Positions 46,742-59,598 are shown, numbered from the stretch's first letter. The stretch is DNA of 64,000 nucleotides from Agroathelia rolfsii (GCA_018343915.1 JABRWF010000006.1:3968001-4032000), one strand, 5' to 3'. The notes: generated by a model from the letters alone, not told the origin. Translations and numbers: made by a program.

Positions 46742-49144
46742 TCTGTTATGAGTTAGATAGATGCTGGTGAATGAAGTTGACAACACAAGCAGATAACTAC
46801 CCTTGTTAGATCAGAAAACATTAGAAATTACTTATAAAGGCACAGGATTTATTTCTTGCACCATATATCTGTATATACTCTATAACAGTAAAAGGGACGG
46901 CTTGACAGTGTGCACATAGTCTAAAAACATGTTTTACTATTTTTTGTCCCAAAAAATAGTTACTACTACTAGAATACCACTCTTACAAACTACCTGTATA
47001 CAAGAGCATATCAAAGTGTAATTTTGATTCAACAGAAAAGATTAGGGTTAAAACAAGTGAAAACATAGCTGGATATACTAACAGAAGTGCAATTAAAATA
47101 CATTTTTTAATGCAGCAATTTCAATTTGAATTCGGTGACACCAATGGTAATAAAATCTTTTGGCGGGATAGACTTACATGTTTACATTGGCATATCTCCT
47201 TGTAGCTTCTAATTTCCACAAGAGATTCAGTAGAACCTGAATTTATTGAATCAGGCTATGATAATCAAGAGAATTGAGAATGATTGATGCCTGATTAGTC
47301 AATGGCAAATATAAAACCGTCTCTTTAGTAATCCACTGGATTTGTTGTCACTTCATAGCACCGATAGAGCATCCACTCTCCTACTGAGCACAATGTAAAA
47401 TCTAAAACTTGAAGGTCCATTGATGGCATTTACACTGTATAACGCACAAGCTACTGGTATCATCCACAACATTCCGCTGAATACATAGGAAAGGTGAAAA
47501 CTATTTGGGTCGATATAAATTGATTTCTTTGTCTTTTATAAAAATTGTTATATGACGGTATTTATATCTGTGTTCAGTGGGTTTTTTCCAGTTTCTGTGT
47601 GAAGCGCGGGTCATAATTAGTATATAGGCGATTTCGATATACGTTGGAGTTAGACAGCCACGTGTGATAATAGATGCCAACGTTATCTGAATTGACAAAA
47701 AAGCTCCATAATATTAATGAAGACAGGGATAAAGATAAAGACAATCTGATACAAGCAATAGTACAAAATGCAGAAAAAGGTAGCGTAGTTTGTATTGGAC
47801 ATCTTCCCATAAAAATCTGTATGCCTATACACATATAAATTCTATGGGGAGACACCCACTATTAGTACAAATTTCAGTGGAGCCGTCAAGACATGCAAGC
47901 GAAGACTTAAATGTACATGAAGTGGTCCTGAGTTGTAACTACAAATGAGCGGCTCAGGCTCGAGGCATAAAATACGGTTTTCTCTTTGCATGCACTGGCA
48001 TTATTTTCGACGCGACTGTTGAATTGAGTTATATGAAATGAGCTGTTATAAGGTCGTGATATGCAGGTTAGCACTAGTTAAAAAGCAAGCGCCAAGTGGA
48101 TCTGGAGAGCTCCAGAGTAGACTGCGGCCGGTAAAAAAAAATGCGCCACTCATATTTATCTCATCGTCATGCTTCTATCATTCAAGTTGACTGATTGAAT
48201 TTGATTAAACATGGCTCAATGCTCATTATTGCACTTTATAAGCCAGAAAGTCAATAGTCTAAACTATATGGGAAAGAAGCCCAAGGCTTAAGGCTCCGGC
48301 TTGCCATGAGCCTATACTAGGCTCTGGTGTCATTCTTCTATTATACCACTGATAAAGAGCAACGACAAAACCAAATTATCCACTATTGGGTTCAGAAAAG
48401 AGAGATAATCAAGAAAATGGTGGAATGGCACTCTAATAACCAAATGCAACCACAATGCACCAAGGCCAGCACTACACTGACTATATAAACCAAGCCTGGC
48501 CTATCATTATCGATTTATGCAGTTTTAATCCCGTATACTAAGTCGAAATGGAACAGACATAAAAATTGATTATGTGAAGCAGGGTGAGCAAACTTGATGC
48601 AGCAGTTTGTGAACATTCATTTACCCAAGTTGGAAAGATGTGATTTGATTAATACCACCATAATCACAATCATCAGTTTGCAGTTTTGAGCCGAGTAATT
48701 ATACCCACCAGCATACCTACTCCCTACGGGTTGAATACCATTATCATTAGAGGCAGAGTAACTTCTGAAATTGAAGAAAAGTCTGAGAGGGCTCAGATTT
48801 GGTGCTATCTTACCTTATTTTGGAATTATCAATAAGGATAAGTATCCTGCAGTATAATATGATATTGCAAATGGCTGATATTACATTTGGAATAGAAATA
48901 TTGGAATACCGGTCCAAATCAAGAGCTAGCAACGTGCAAGACCAATAAGAGGGTGTCTTGATGCCAGCCACATAAGCAGCTAGTCGGACTTGCACATGGT
49001 CATAATTCATTATCTTTTGTTAAAGCATCATCATATATGAAAGATATGTCTGAAGTGCGCACAAATGAAATTGCGGAGACATCTGGCCTTACAGGATATA
49101 AAAGGTACGTCAGGTATTCTAATAATGAAAAGGCTGGGTGCAAA
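46742..49144. other. No gene seen; possible degenerate Helitron-like end
   Basis: 2.4 kb of AT-rich DNA. Near 47590-47622 the words gtgtgaagcgcgggtcataattagtat resemble the Helitron-like terminus at 3564, with mismatches in the stem. Frames at 47501, 47574 and 48810 have no coding character. Confidence 0.35.
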
Positions 49145-50871
49145 TCAAGTCGGTGATGGCTCTTCGTCTAATGCCCTCAGTTGTTGAGCAATGAGATTAG
49201 ACATGACTATGTCAGCTGTGAAATGCGTTTCAGCTGAGTAAACAACAATATTTGCGTATGAACTCTCCCTCAGGTTGAGTATAATACGCGAGACAACAAT
49301 AACAGCAACACTATTCAAAATCAGGCACTGGGTTTCCAGGGAACTAACTGAGATACTACTGGAAAAATGGACGTACCATGTTTCCATCCAAAAAAACGCA
49401 CTTTGTGCTAGGACAGGCTGTGCGTAAATAGAAGGGATATGAAGATAGGGACAATTAGTAAATTTATGACTTGAGAAGTGAACGTACCGAATCAATCTAA
49501 AGGGGAAATAAACCAAATTGAATATGATAAAATGCAAAAAAGACAAAAAGAATTACAAAGAAGGTTGCAATATTGAGAATATTAAACCCTACTAATATCC
49601 TGCATAGGAATGAAGTGTTTGTCTCTATTTTATCGATGATTTTGAGAGGAACTAACAAGAAGTAAAAAACGCCTTAAAGGTATAGTCCAGTATTAAAATT
49701 CATGATTCAGTTGATAAAATATATAAACTCACTATCTCGAAGGATAATAGTACGGAGAAATCGCCCTCTAGAGGGGACACAAGCAGCTCTAACTACCTCC
49801 CATGTTTTATTGATCGTTAACATGATCATTACTACCTCCCACAAAGATAACATGATCCATATCAATTTGTAATCTAACATGCCAGGGCGGCTTAGGCAAT
49901 GTGTTTCCATATCCAAAACATTGAAGGCTGTCATACTTACAATCAGACCTGTTTCAAGAGGTTTTTTTCAGTGATAGATTCTTTATTTTAATTGGGAAAT
50001 GGGAGTATAAAACGAAAATTGAACACTACTCACGATATTTCTGATTTTGGATGAGGACACCCGTTGACGTATTCATCTGGCATCCCAGGATTTGACCGTA
50101 TAGCGCACTATCATAAAATACTTACAGGTTAGTTCGTATTGTTCTTTGAAAAGAAGGTTAAAGCGGATAACTGACAAGGGAGAAGATGACAATAATAATT
50201 AGAGGAGTAATGGCTTTGAAGAGGAAGTTTCTATCATGACTATATAGTGCCGAAACACGCCACAACTGCAAGCCTGTTTGATAGGCCATATTAATAATGC
50301 TGAGTTCAGTAAAACCACGAAACTATTCACCTTTCACATAAGACGCCACCATAGCCAAAAAAACGTCGCGAATGAGATTGATTGCATGACATCTGGAGAA
50401 TCATTAATAGCTGTGATATTTTGATGTGTAGGAGATGCTAATTTACACCTGTAAATCATGCGCATAGTTAGCAATAGCTTAGAGCAGATAAGGAGGAGAG
50501 AATTACTTCTGGCGATACTAGAGTATGAAAGAGGAGTATTGATCGAATAATATTCAAGAATAAAGCAAAGTAACGGATAAGAAGAAACGCGACGGATAGG
50601 AAACGTAATGGACGGTGCCATATCAAACGGATTTCATTCCCAATTGTGAGTGCATGGTCATAGCAGATGATTGCTACCGGTGAAGGTTGGTGGGAATGTC
50701 CGCATAGGTTGAGTGAGCAATGCAGCTCACCGACGGAGGCAATGAAAATGTAGTTGCTCACAGACCTATTGGGGATAGATGCTATTCAAGTTATCCTTTC
50801 CAGAAAAATAAGAACGCCTGCGATACTTACGCCTGTAATAACACGACGCCCTCTGGTGCGGTGAAGACCAT
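49145..50871 (-). CDS. DUF6533 domain membrane protein
   Basis: The ATG at 50871 gives MVFTAPEGVVLLQASVS, joined across an intron (donor gtaagt after CAGGC) to NYIFIASVAIICYDHALTIG and NEIRLIWHRPLRFLSVAFLL. This is the N-terminal DUF6533 pattern YDHxLT...E...IW..., followed by a helix and an R-Y. A later exon reads LQLWRVSALYSHDRNFLFKA and ITPLIIIVIFSL, the usual RVxALY motif. The last exon includes VVSRIILNLRESSYANIV and ends LRALDEEPSPT, stop 49145-49147. Several hydrophobic helices are expected. The family is an Agaricomycete-expanded membrane protein of unknown function. It sits on the opposite strand between the two duplicated segments. Middle exons were only partly resolved. Confidence 0.78.
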
Positions 50872-51473
50872 TTGGCATGCAAACAAAGGCGGATGGAATG
50901 CTAAATGACTGAGATTGATGGCGAGATGGCGCACGAGCACTAAAATTTTGCATCACGGACATGGAATGAAGACATTGGCCATTGCCCAAGTTGCAGGGTC
51001 ATTACAAAATCATGCCAATGAAGGACAGTCCTGACCCCCAACGGTGTGGCCATAGCACCGGCTATTCTGCCATGCTAACACACAAGCAAATGTCTTAGCG
51101 CATGCGAACATCGGGCCATTTATGAGCACTAGCACTGGCAGTAACCACAAGGGTAGCAGCTTCAATGAACGTCAACATAACGATTTGATCGAACTTTCAT
51201 CACTGTAAATTATATTTTATTTCTGATTGTAATTGTTGGATAATGATGCACAAAAAATGTATAAGGCTTACACTTCAGTGTTATAATGATAAACAACTGA
51301 AGTGCACGAAAAGCGAACGCGCGGCCAGAAGTGTGATCTCGGAAGCAAATGTACTAAGCAATAAATTGTCACTATTTGGAGCCTGTCTATCGGGTGCAAT
51401 GTTAAACGCAGCCAATAAGCGACGAGGAGATGTCAGACCTTTTGCTGTTACTTCCCTTGATTTAAAATGATTT
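50872..51473. other. Spacer up to the duplication breakpoint
   Basis: Upstream side of the DUF6533 gene; no second gene. The frame at 51243-51470 runs into the breakpoint and is not supported. Confidence 0.4.
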
Positions 51474-51516
51474 CTTGACTTTATCTATCCCGTGTGTCCA
51501 CTACAAAATCATATAG

Positions 51517-51926
51517 ATCGTACCCACCATCTCCATCGCATTCTACCTTATCATCCTCCGCATCGGTCTGCGCAGCCACCGCAGCCAAGGCCGGCCGTCT
51601 ACAACGGGAGACTACTCCCAGTCGATCTCTACACCGCACTTTCTTACCTTCACCAGGTATGCATTTCCCAGGACTACCACCGCTGGGGAGGGTACCATGA
51701 TCGGCGGCGGTGGGGTGGGAGCGACAGATTTGGCGTTGGCACTATGGGCAGCGTCATGCTCGATCATCATTGGTACGATGCTCCTTATCATCCTCGTCGT
51801 GACTATGGCGTGGTAGAGGAGGACGGTGGTTTGTATGAAGGGATGGCGATGGAGATGGGGTTGTTGAAGTCTAAAAAGTCGCCTAGGGACCTCAAGCGGC
51901 CGCAGATGGAAATACAAGGGACGTAG
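51517..51926 (+). pseudogene. Orphan last exon of the YVAKNS-family gene, frameshifted
   Basis: Begins exactly at the acceptor: IVPTISIAFYLIILRIGLRS, then RPSTTGDYSQSISTPHFL. After MIGGGG the reading frame shifts relative to 41885; the homologous tail resumes in another frame as FGVGTMGSVMLDHH and MAMEMGLLKSKKSPRDLKRP, then stops at MEIQGT. The first four exons and promoter were not duplicated, so no functional receptor can come from it. The His tract of the parent is not preserved. Confidence 0.85.
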
Positions 51927-52117
51927 ACAACGATGGTGATGCCGACGCCGGTCAGGATGAGTGTGTGGGAGTGTTATCGGTCGGGGTGAGGAAGAAGAGG
52001 TCAGTCGGGATAGAAATGTTGTTGAAGTAGCTGAGGAAGGAGAAGAAGAAGAGGACGAAGAAGAGAGAGGGGAGAACGCCGCCGGGGACTGGGGCCTGAG
52101 GATGTGGGCTTATAGAG

Positions 52118-54776
52118 GGAGCTGAGGTGGGGCGGTAGCCCTCCTCAATCCTACTAGTATTATGCCAAGATCCCACAGGAGCCGTCTACCATCGCACCCG
52201 CTCCTGTATAACCCATTTCATTCTCACCTTTCATTTTACTCACTTCTTTTTCTTAACGTGCATAGCACTCCTCCTTTCATACTTTCGTTCCACACACCTG
52301 ACTTGTTCTCGCTTGCATAATCCCCTTTCCTCTCTCCTGTCCACCCCGCCTGGCATTCACTTGTCGCACATTCGATAAAATACCCCACCCCCCACTGGCA
52401 CCCAACCTGTTTGGACTGACTGACTGATGGGTAATTCAGCCGGAGACCTACACCTGTGAGCACAGCGCAACAACAATGAACTTGTACTGTAGTACCAATA
52501 GACACATTACTTATACCACCAGAGACGCACAAAAACAGATTACACTAGATCGCGTTGTAGTTATATATAATTGAAATACAAAAAACTTACTTTTTTATAC
52601 AGTAAACTCTGTCTAAAGTAATGTGATCAGTAGTGCCAAGAAATGAAGAATATGACTTTATGCCGCTTTCGCCGAAAATAAATAAGCCCAATAAACTAGC
52701 TAGGTATGGTGCATGCCCCCGCCGAATGTAGCTCTATAAGTTGACAATTGCCGAATTTCCACCTTATAAGGCATTTACTCGGTAAGTTTTTTGATGTGGG
52801 AAATACGACTGTGCAAACTAAATGAAAGAAGCACGGTCATAGAGCGATTCATGACTTTATACAACATGACTTTAGACAGAGTCTACTGTAATAACAAGAT
52901 AAAAGCTAGCCTTTTGGGTAATAGAAATAACAAGAGCGACCTTGAACTTGTGCAGCCGTGGATTTATTTTATTATATTATAGAAATCTTTATGTCGCACA
53001 TGCGCATGCATGCATGTACGCAGATAGATCCTGCTATCAGATACAGAATCCGTTGGAATAGGCTACTGCGCTAAACTTTGATCAAAGTAGTCAAAGAAAA
53101 TGCAGAAGCGATTTTAAATATGCGCGTAAATACTCAAGTGACGGTGACCACAAAAGAACGAGGGAATCACCTCCTTCGAATCGAGTGAACAACAACCTCG
53201 CTTGCTTTCTCTTTTTCAAAGTCGCACGTTCCGATGTTGGAGTTATACGGATGAACGAGAGTGATGTGAATCACTTGCCTATCCGTCCGTCCATTCGAGA
53301 GTCCGTTTGTCAATTTGGCCATGGGAAGATTCAAAAGAGCCGTCTGGGAAAACGCATGCCTAACGCCCTCACTAAACTGGAAGGGCAGATTAGGGACACC
53401 AGTTTGTTCAAGAGAAGCAGAGAAGCGATAGAGGCCTAATAGCACCGGGTGACTAGTTCTCTTGGTGCCGGCATGTGTGCGTTCTATTACTGGTATATTC
53501 GTAGTAGCTGATGAAATATAGCATTGAGAAGGCCCGCTTCTGGTTCATGGGACGAACATTGACGCGCTACTAAAAATACGACAGCTGCTAGCCTGAATGC
53601 ACTTATACACCCGGCAAAATTACCGAATCAAAAGTGTGCGTGCGCGTGATTTATAGCTGGTATGCAACCGGAATGTCAAGAAGAAAAGGAGAAAGAGAGA
53701 AACACAATTCTAGTTTGGACGGTGCCGATGGGCGCTGAAGTGATTGGAGTCCTTGGACAACTAGAGAAGCGAGAATTTAGTGCTCCAGTCCTAGAAAGAC
53801 TCATTGGACTCGAGAAGACCGTGAACATGTGATGTTCTGAGTCAACGAAGCGCGCAAGGTAGGGATCAGCCTGGCGCCATCGCTTAGTAAGCGAGCCGCC
53901 TCCAGCAACAGAAGCTCCAGCGGATCAAATTTTCGACTCGCACACCAGCCGATATGGTCTGGCCACTTGGTGAAGTGCAGCGGAAACGAGCGTCTCATAG
54001 AGCTATAATGATAAGGCCAAAAACTTGGCCAGTTTGACCATTTGAACCCGTCCACCTCCAATTTACTGATACCAATTGCAGCCAATTTATCCAATCTAAA
54101 TTATCCTAATCTCTGGATTCTGCCCTGGCATCATGATGATCTTGTCGTTTGGTCTACTTGCCACCTCTGGTCTGTATAGGAGCATGTCACACTAAGGGGG
54201 CCCCTGCCTGTGGCCGCCTTGACCCCAACCGAACTCTTGGTACTATTATTAAACGGTTTGCATCATGCCATGTTCATGTTCTTCCCAGCTTGAAAGTGTC
54301 GTGGCTTTCGCTTATGCCAACTGTAGTCTATATTGCTGACATGCAGTGAATTCATGCCCGGTGATTGTGGGCTGATCCTTATATTAGCCCCTTCAACTCT
54401 CCAGAAGAAGTTTCGGGCTATAAATGTTTAATGATACATGTAGCATGACTTTTCAGGCTCTAGCTCCAGCAATAGGAGCTCTGACGGATTACTTGTGCAT
54501 TGAACGGCTATCTCAGCCTGTAATATCCGTGTATTTTTGATAAGGAAAATACATCTGTTGAGCTATTTTTGGGGCAATCAGAAGCCCAAGAACCACCTTG
54601 AATCGCATCAACTCCGAAGACCCGTAGGAGAAGTGTTAGCTCTTTCACTGCGCCAAGTGCTGTGAAGCCTGTAGATGTCGGATTAATTAAATACAACATC
54701 TGAGGCCTGAGAATTTCACCCAGCGTCAACCCGAAACACACCTAGTAGCATTTCCACCTCTGAAATCGCCAATCCT
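52118..54776. other. Spacer inside duplicated segment copy 2
   Basis: Aligns with 42377-45062 with indels. No frame is common to both copies. One stretch (52560-52985) has no counterpart I could match and may be an insertion. Confidence 0.45.
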
Positions 54777-56426
54777 ATGGTCGGTTGTCAGCTTCCTGGA
54801 TTTGATGCCCGTACGACTTTTGGCGCGCTTGGGACTGCGATCCAAATCCAAATGCTGCTACTGGGGATTTTGACTGCGCAAGTCTATATCTACTTTTCAA
54901 GATTTTCCAGGGATCCATTAATTGTCAAGGTCGTGGTGTGTATAAAATTTTCTTTTGAAAATGTCAGCTTTGAGATTGATATTGTAATTTACTGCCATTA
55001 GGTCGGTATTTTATAGCAAGTCTATTCTGAACCTGTGGCAAATTCGCGCCTGAAATCTCATGACGGTAAACGACAGCTCCATACAGGTGGTAAATACAAT
55101 CAGCATTATAGATGTCAATTATACATGGACGATCATCTACTACGAGGATCCCTTGGCTCTATTGCAGCGTATACCTCTCTCTGCAGGTATAGCCCTATTT
55201 TTCGGTGGTCTGATACTACCCATCTCACAGGCACGTTAAGGGTTGTTATTATCATTTTACTGGGCTCTGCTGACAATCATATCGTGCACACTCAGTCTTT
55301 TTTTGGTTGGAGGATATTAGTTCTCTCCCAAAAATGGTACATAGCAAGCTTCATTTGGTTACTGGCTCTTGTCCGTACATCAATGCTTGTATTATGTACA
55401 ACTGTGGTGCTTGAAGCACATACACAATCGATTCAAATACTTCAACTAATGCAAGAGTGGAAATGGCTTGTCCTGTTTATGCTGTTACTATATTTTTCCA
55501 TGATATTCTACCCTTCTGCTACTCACATATCTTTTCACATAGATCCTTTGGATGGGTCGCAGACATTATTACCACTGCTTGCCTATATTATTATCTCAAC
55601 CGCGAGCGATCTCATGCTCTTTGGAGGTGACAAATATCTTACTTTTTTTTCGAGCTTTCTCAACATTATTGAACCCAGAACTGCCCGTATTCTGCATAAA
55701 ATTATGGAGCATATAATCCGTAAGCCTTTCTAGTTAGCATGGTTGCTGTACTCGAGTAGATTAATACTAAGATTGTTTAGAAACCGGCTTAATATCAGGG
55801 TAAATCAATGACTCATTTCCTAGATACAATAGATTAACATGGATCGACAGAATTGTGGAAATCACCAATATGATCACGGTAATGCCATTCAGCTACTTGT
55901 TATATTCAATCATGCTAAATAGACGCAGTTCTTGAAAATGCCCGATAATTGTACTATTATCCATTTCGCAATTGTGCAATTTGTGAACTGATACTTTGCT
56001 TCAAAATCAGTCATTTGGATGTCAATCTTTGTACTTATTCCTATCAGTGAGTTTCCGAATATCAATGATATCCGTTGACCACAAAAGCTTAAGCACAATT
56101 CGTACTTTGAATACGCCTATGGCATTGCAGTTTTCTCTAATTCTCTGTTTGCCTCGTATGTGCTTGATTGTATTGTTTGTTATATTGATACCACTCACGT
56201 GTTCCTAGTCTAAACGCTCGCGTTTACCTCCACGAACAACATCAATGCGATCTTAGTAAATCGATGCCCTCTTTTCAAAACAGCTTTAGAACTTCTTCGG
56301 TATGTAATATCATTGCATGGACCGCTTTGCAAGTGTCTGAAGATATGGCCATAGGCGCATGTGGACATTACTGAAATGGCGTCATTCGATCCCGAAATGG
56401 GAGCCAAGGACTCAGACAGATTCTAA
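54777..56426 (+). CDS. DUF6534-type seven-helix membrane protein (array member 8)
   Basis: Paralogue of member 7 made by the segmental duplication. MVGCQLPGFDARTTFGALG leads to SRFSRDPLIVKVV, the 14-base microexon at 55002-55015 with the same GC donor (gcaagt), QVVNTISIIDVNYTWTIIYY, then PISQ. Here the next donor reads gcacgt where member 7 has gtgtgt, so splicing may be weak or lost. Further: SFFGWRILVLSQKWYI, EWKWLVLFML, core FGWVADIITTACLYYYLNRE, TARILHKIMEHII, TGLISG, IVEITNMIT, LKMPDNFIWMSIFVLIPI, SNSLFAS, LNARVYLHEQHQC and a tail ending GAKDSDRF, stop 56424-56426. Apart from the donor, every exon is open. Confidence 0.78.
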
Positions 56427-57039
56427 AGAGCGCATCAATAGTGTATAGATGCTAGTGAATAGTGCTAACAGTACACGGGGTTGACTAGCCCTGTTAGATC
56501 TAACAGTATCAGAAACCAGTAATGAAGATGTGATTTCTTTTGCACATCATGTATCCGTACATACTCTGTAACAGTGGAAGCTTGCGCCAGAGGTATGCGT
56601 GTACTAAGACGCCAAGCACTGCATCTTGGTTGGAATATATTGCCTTCCTTTTTGTTCCATCGTTTGTCTCACCTCAAACAATTCTACAGTATTATTCTTT
56701 TGAGTAACCTACATATAAGTACGCAGTGTTCTATGTATATACTGATGAAGCAGTGCTGAATTTGTCCTCAAGCTTGGTCTTGCATCTAATATGGCTTGAT
56801 ACCAATACGCCAGACATCAAAGCGGATATTATACATTGTGTTAATATTCTAAGAATTGTAGAATAAACAAAACAAAAACACAAAAACACAGAAAATCAGG
56901 TGCATCCGAGACAGGAATGATGTGGGGCAATGATGATGATACCAGTAAGCCAATCCTGGTGTTAATGCTCACGTTGATGGTCTCAGCGGCAACAATGACA
57001 ACAATGATGACGATAGCGATAGCGATAGTGGCGACAATG
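56427..57039. other. No gene seen
   Basis: End of the duplicated segment followed by a simple-sequence region near 56925-57045 (cagcaacaatgacaac/gatagc repeats). The latter lies just downstream of the next gene's stop. Confidence 0.4.
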
Positions 57040-59598
57040 TTACTCGCTGAATACAATGTCGCCCTCGCTCTCGTTTCCGTTTTCATTCACAGTTTGAACG
57101 CCAGTGGCCGATCGCCGTCTTGTCTGAGGCCGAGCTGCAGCCGTAACACGCTTCCACTTCTCGTCAGATAACTTCGCAAAGATTGTGTGAAGTCTAGACG
57201 CCCGTTTGACAACTTATGGTAACCCTGTGTGATCAATGCTATGGCAATCATCCCAGTTGCTGCGAGAGAGCATGCCGATTGTTCCTTCCGGAAGAACGTA
57301 TGCACCAGTGGAGAACATCTTGAGAGCACGAAGAAGCTGCAGCAAATATAAGTAAAAAATCAATTGATGAGGGGAACAACACCGTACAGCCTGCGTCGTT
57401 AAGACCATAGCACCAATTGGCGGACTGGTAGTCTTATGTTGATGAGGAACAGCTTCAAGCCATGCCTGATGGTGTGTATATACTGAAATGACCAAAGGGG
57501 ATTCCATGCAACCCTACCACAGATTATAAGTAGGGATTTAGTTGAATGAATGAAAAAAAAAAAACTTACCTTGCGAACCACGACTGTTCTCTTCTCCTCA
57601 TCAACTTCAGATTCGTCCCAATACTGACGATAGTAGAAGGGCCGATCATGGTCTGAGTCGCCGAGGAGCTTACCAACCAATTTGGCTTTGGCAGAGGAAT
57701 CAAGGGCATCGACCTTGTTTCTACGTGCAACCCGTTTGAATTCCGGCTCGACAGCCTTGAGAGCGCGTTTGGCGAACTGGCTTCGCCACTGTGTGACCTT
57801 GTCATCAGCCTGGAAATAGGATAATGTTAATATCAATCATGTTTACATGGAATTGCTATTCATTCACTGACCAATTTAGAGATAATCGACATAAGCTTCG
57901 AGCCTTTTTCAAGTTCCACTCCGGTGGCAATCTTCCAGAATTCTCGTGGTTTATCCTCTTGAATGGGAGTCCAAGCTTCGGAAATCCCAGCATGTTGGAT
58001 AAGAAAATATGAGAAGTCACTAGCAAAGGCATGCTTGTAGCCTTGAGGGAGATGTGCAACACGTATCTTGGCCTGAATGATTTTGCCATCCTGCTCCTGA
58101 GGGCTTGGCAGATTTGCGGCCACGTCGTGGGTTTTTTGAGGTTTTCTCGGCGCCGTCGTTTATTCTGAGCATTGTGTATGGCCGACCAGCATTCTGGGAA
58201 AACGCAAACAGAAATCACAACCATGATCAGCACATAAGGGATGCAAGCATCACTGAGTGGGTACAGCGCTTACTACAGCACCCGGTGAACCTGTATCATC
58301 CATAACAGCAGCACATGGTTGTGCTGCGGGATCAGGGGGGTCAGCACTGAGCGCATCTCACTCACCACCGTTACCACCGGCTTCATCGACGTCACTGATC
58401 CCACCCAGTCTGACTCTGTTGTCTTCGCCATCGCTGCCAGCAGAAACCGGTGTTTCATGGGTCTGCCTTCGCTTCCTGGAAGGCTGGCGTGGTGTGACTC
58501 GAAAAGGCACTGCTAGTGCCTGGCTGCTCTGTTCTAGATAGTCATATCAGTGGGGCTCATGAATACGAGCAAAGAAATGCGGACTTTTGTTACGAGAAAT
58601 CTTCCGTGTCCCGATATGAGTGAACTTGGCCCATTTTACCTTGAGACCACCTGGCGTAATAGCATTCTTAGGCCGCTTTGCGTCAATCCTACAGCAAAAT
58701 CCAGTTTCTTAACTATAGTGATTGGTATTATTGATGATAAAATACTCCACCCGTCAGCAACGTTAGATCGCTGGCATTTTCTGCCACTCCGGCCTGTTCG
58801 ACCCAGAGATGCATAACGGCGGTTACGAAGAAGCGTCAAGAGACTGTGCCGGTCTGATGTCTGAAGGCGCCGGCGAGGTGGAGCAGGTATTTCGATTTCG
58901 AGCTCATCAGGCTCCTCCTCCAAGCGGGAGCTGTGCCGGTGCTCATACACTTCTCGGGTCTCCTCCATGCCGCTTTTGTATTGTCTAAGCTCGCAATCGC
59001 CGTCGAAGTTGTTATGACCACCAATGTCATAATCATATCCAGTGCCATCGTCTATTGCTATGGTCCCGTCGTCTATCTCCAACTCTTCGTCTGCGCGGTT
59101 GTGGTCAGTATAACTGGGCTCCTCTTCATCCGACTCTTCGTTTAGGAGTTGGCCTTTGCGCTTGCCTTTTTGCGGTTTTGCCTGATGTTCACCCTTGCCA
59201 CTCGGTTCTATAATGTTACATGAATCGCATTACTTTTGTTTTCAAAATAACAGCTTAGTCGTACTCACCCTGGAAAGCGATACTATCATCTAGCTTTTGT
59301 TTGCTACCAGAATGTTCGTCATCACTTAAAGAGGAATTGGCGCAGTATGTAACCTTTTTCGGCCATATTGGTCACGTGCGGCGCTGGTGTCTTGAAACTC
59401 GGTCAACAGCTGCTGCAACTGCTGTCGTCGCCCATCCTCTTCGACTTTATCAGCAGTTTTCTTCTGCAACTCGGAACGTTTTTCTGCGAAGATCTCCTCT
59501 GGTGCGCGGCGTTTGTCTGAGAGTGCTTTGTGAGAAGCTGCCAGTGTCAGCTCAGCTCCCGTCTTCCGGTTTCCCCTTAGTATCGTATCGATGGGCAT
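57040..59598 (-). CDS. Charged, probably nuclear protein of unknown function (Agaricomycete family), possible premature stop
   Basis: The ATG at 59598 begins MPIDTILRGNRKTGAELTLA, followed by a coiled-coil-like segment (RRAPEEIFAEKRSELQKKT, RRQQLQQLLTEF). An acidic and basic linker follows (KGKRKGQLLNEESDEEEPSY). After a region with uncertain exons come YKHAFASDFSYFLIQHAGIS, FWKIATGVELEKGSKLMSII, TQWRSQFAKRALKAVEPEFK, RPFYYRQYWDESEVDEEKRT, AWLEAVPHQHKTTSPPIG, LLRALKMFSTGAYVLPEG and NWDDCHSIDHTGLP. A TAA then interrupts the frame at about 57214, yet it stays open beyond as VVKRASRLHTIFAKLSDEKW to the stop at 57040-57042. Such proteins are common near mobile elements in mushroom genomes and resemble DUF6532-type proteins, but I cannot confirm the domain. 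Exons between 58130 and 58840 are unresolved and a frameshift there is possible. Confidence 0.55.

Larger units (their letters stand above)
41653..46907. repeat. Segmental duplication, copy 1
   Basis: Aligns through its whole length with 51474-56577: the last intron and last exon of the YVAKNS-family gene, its 3' flank, about 2.6 kb of spacer and the complete DUF6534 gene that follows. Landmarks match in order: cttgacttt.tctatcccgtgtg at the left end, tgttgaagtctaaaaagtcg, gttggaataggctac, ctctccagaagaagtttcg, and finally ctct.taacagt at the right end. Order and orientation are identical (direct). Confidence 0.87.
51474..56577. repeat. Segmental duplication, copy 2
   Basis: Direct copy of 41653-46907. 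The left end falls inside what is intron 4 of the gene at 40616, just before its last exon. Numerous substitutions and small indels show that it is not a recent copy, while coding exons of the DUF6534 gene remain better aligned than the spacer. Confidence 0.87.

Noticed and set aside
58257..58541. 94-codon plus frame with Ser/Pro-rich product
   Set aside because: Antisense to the linker exons of the minus-strand charged protein gene; low-complexity by-product.
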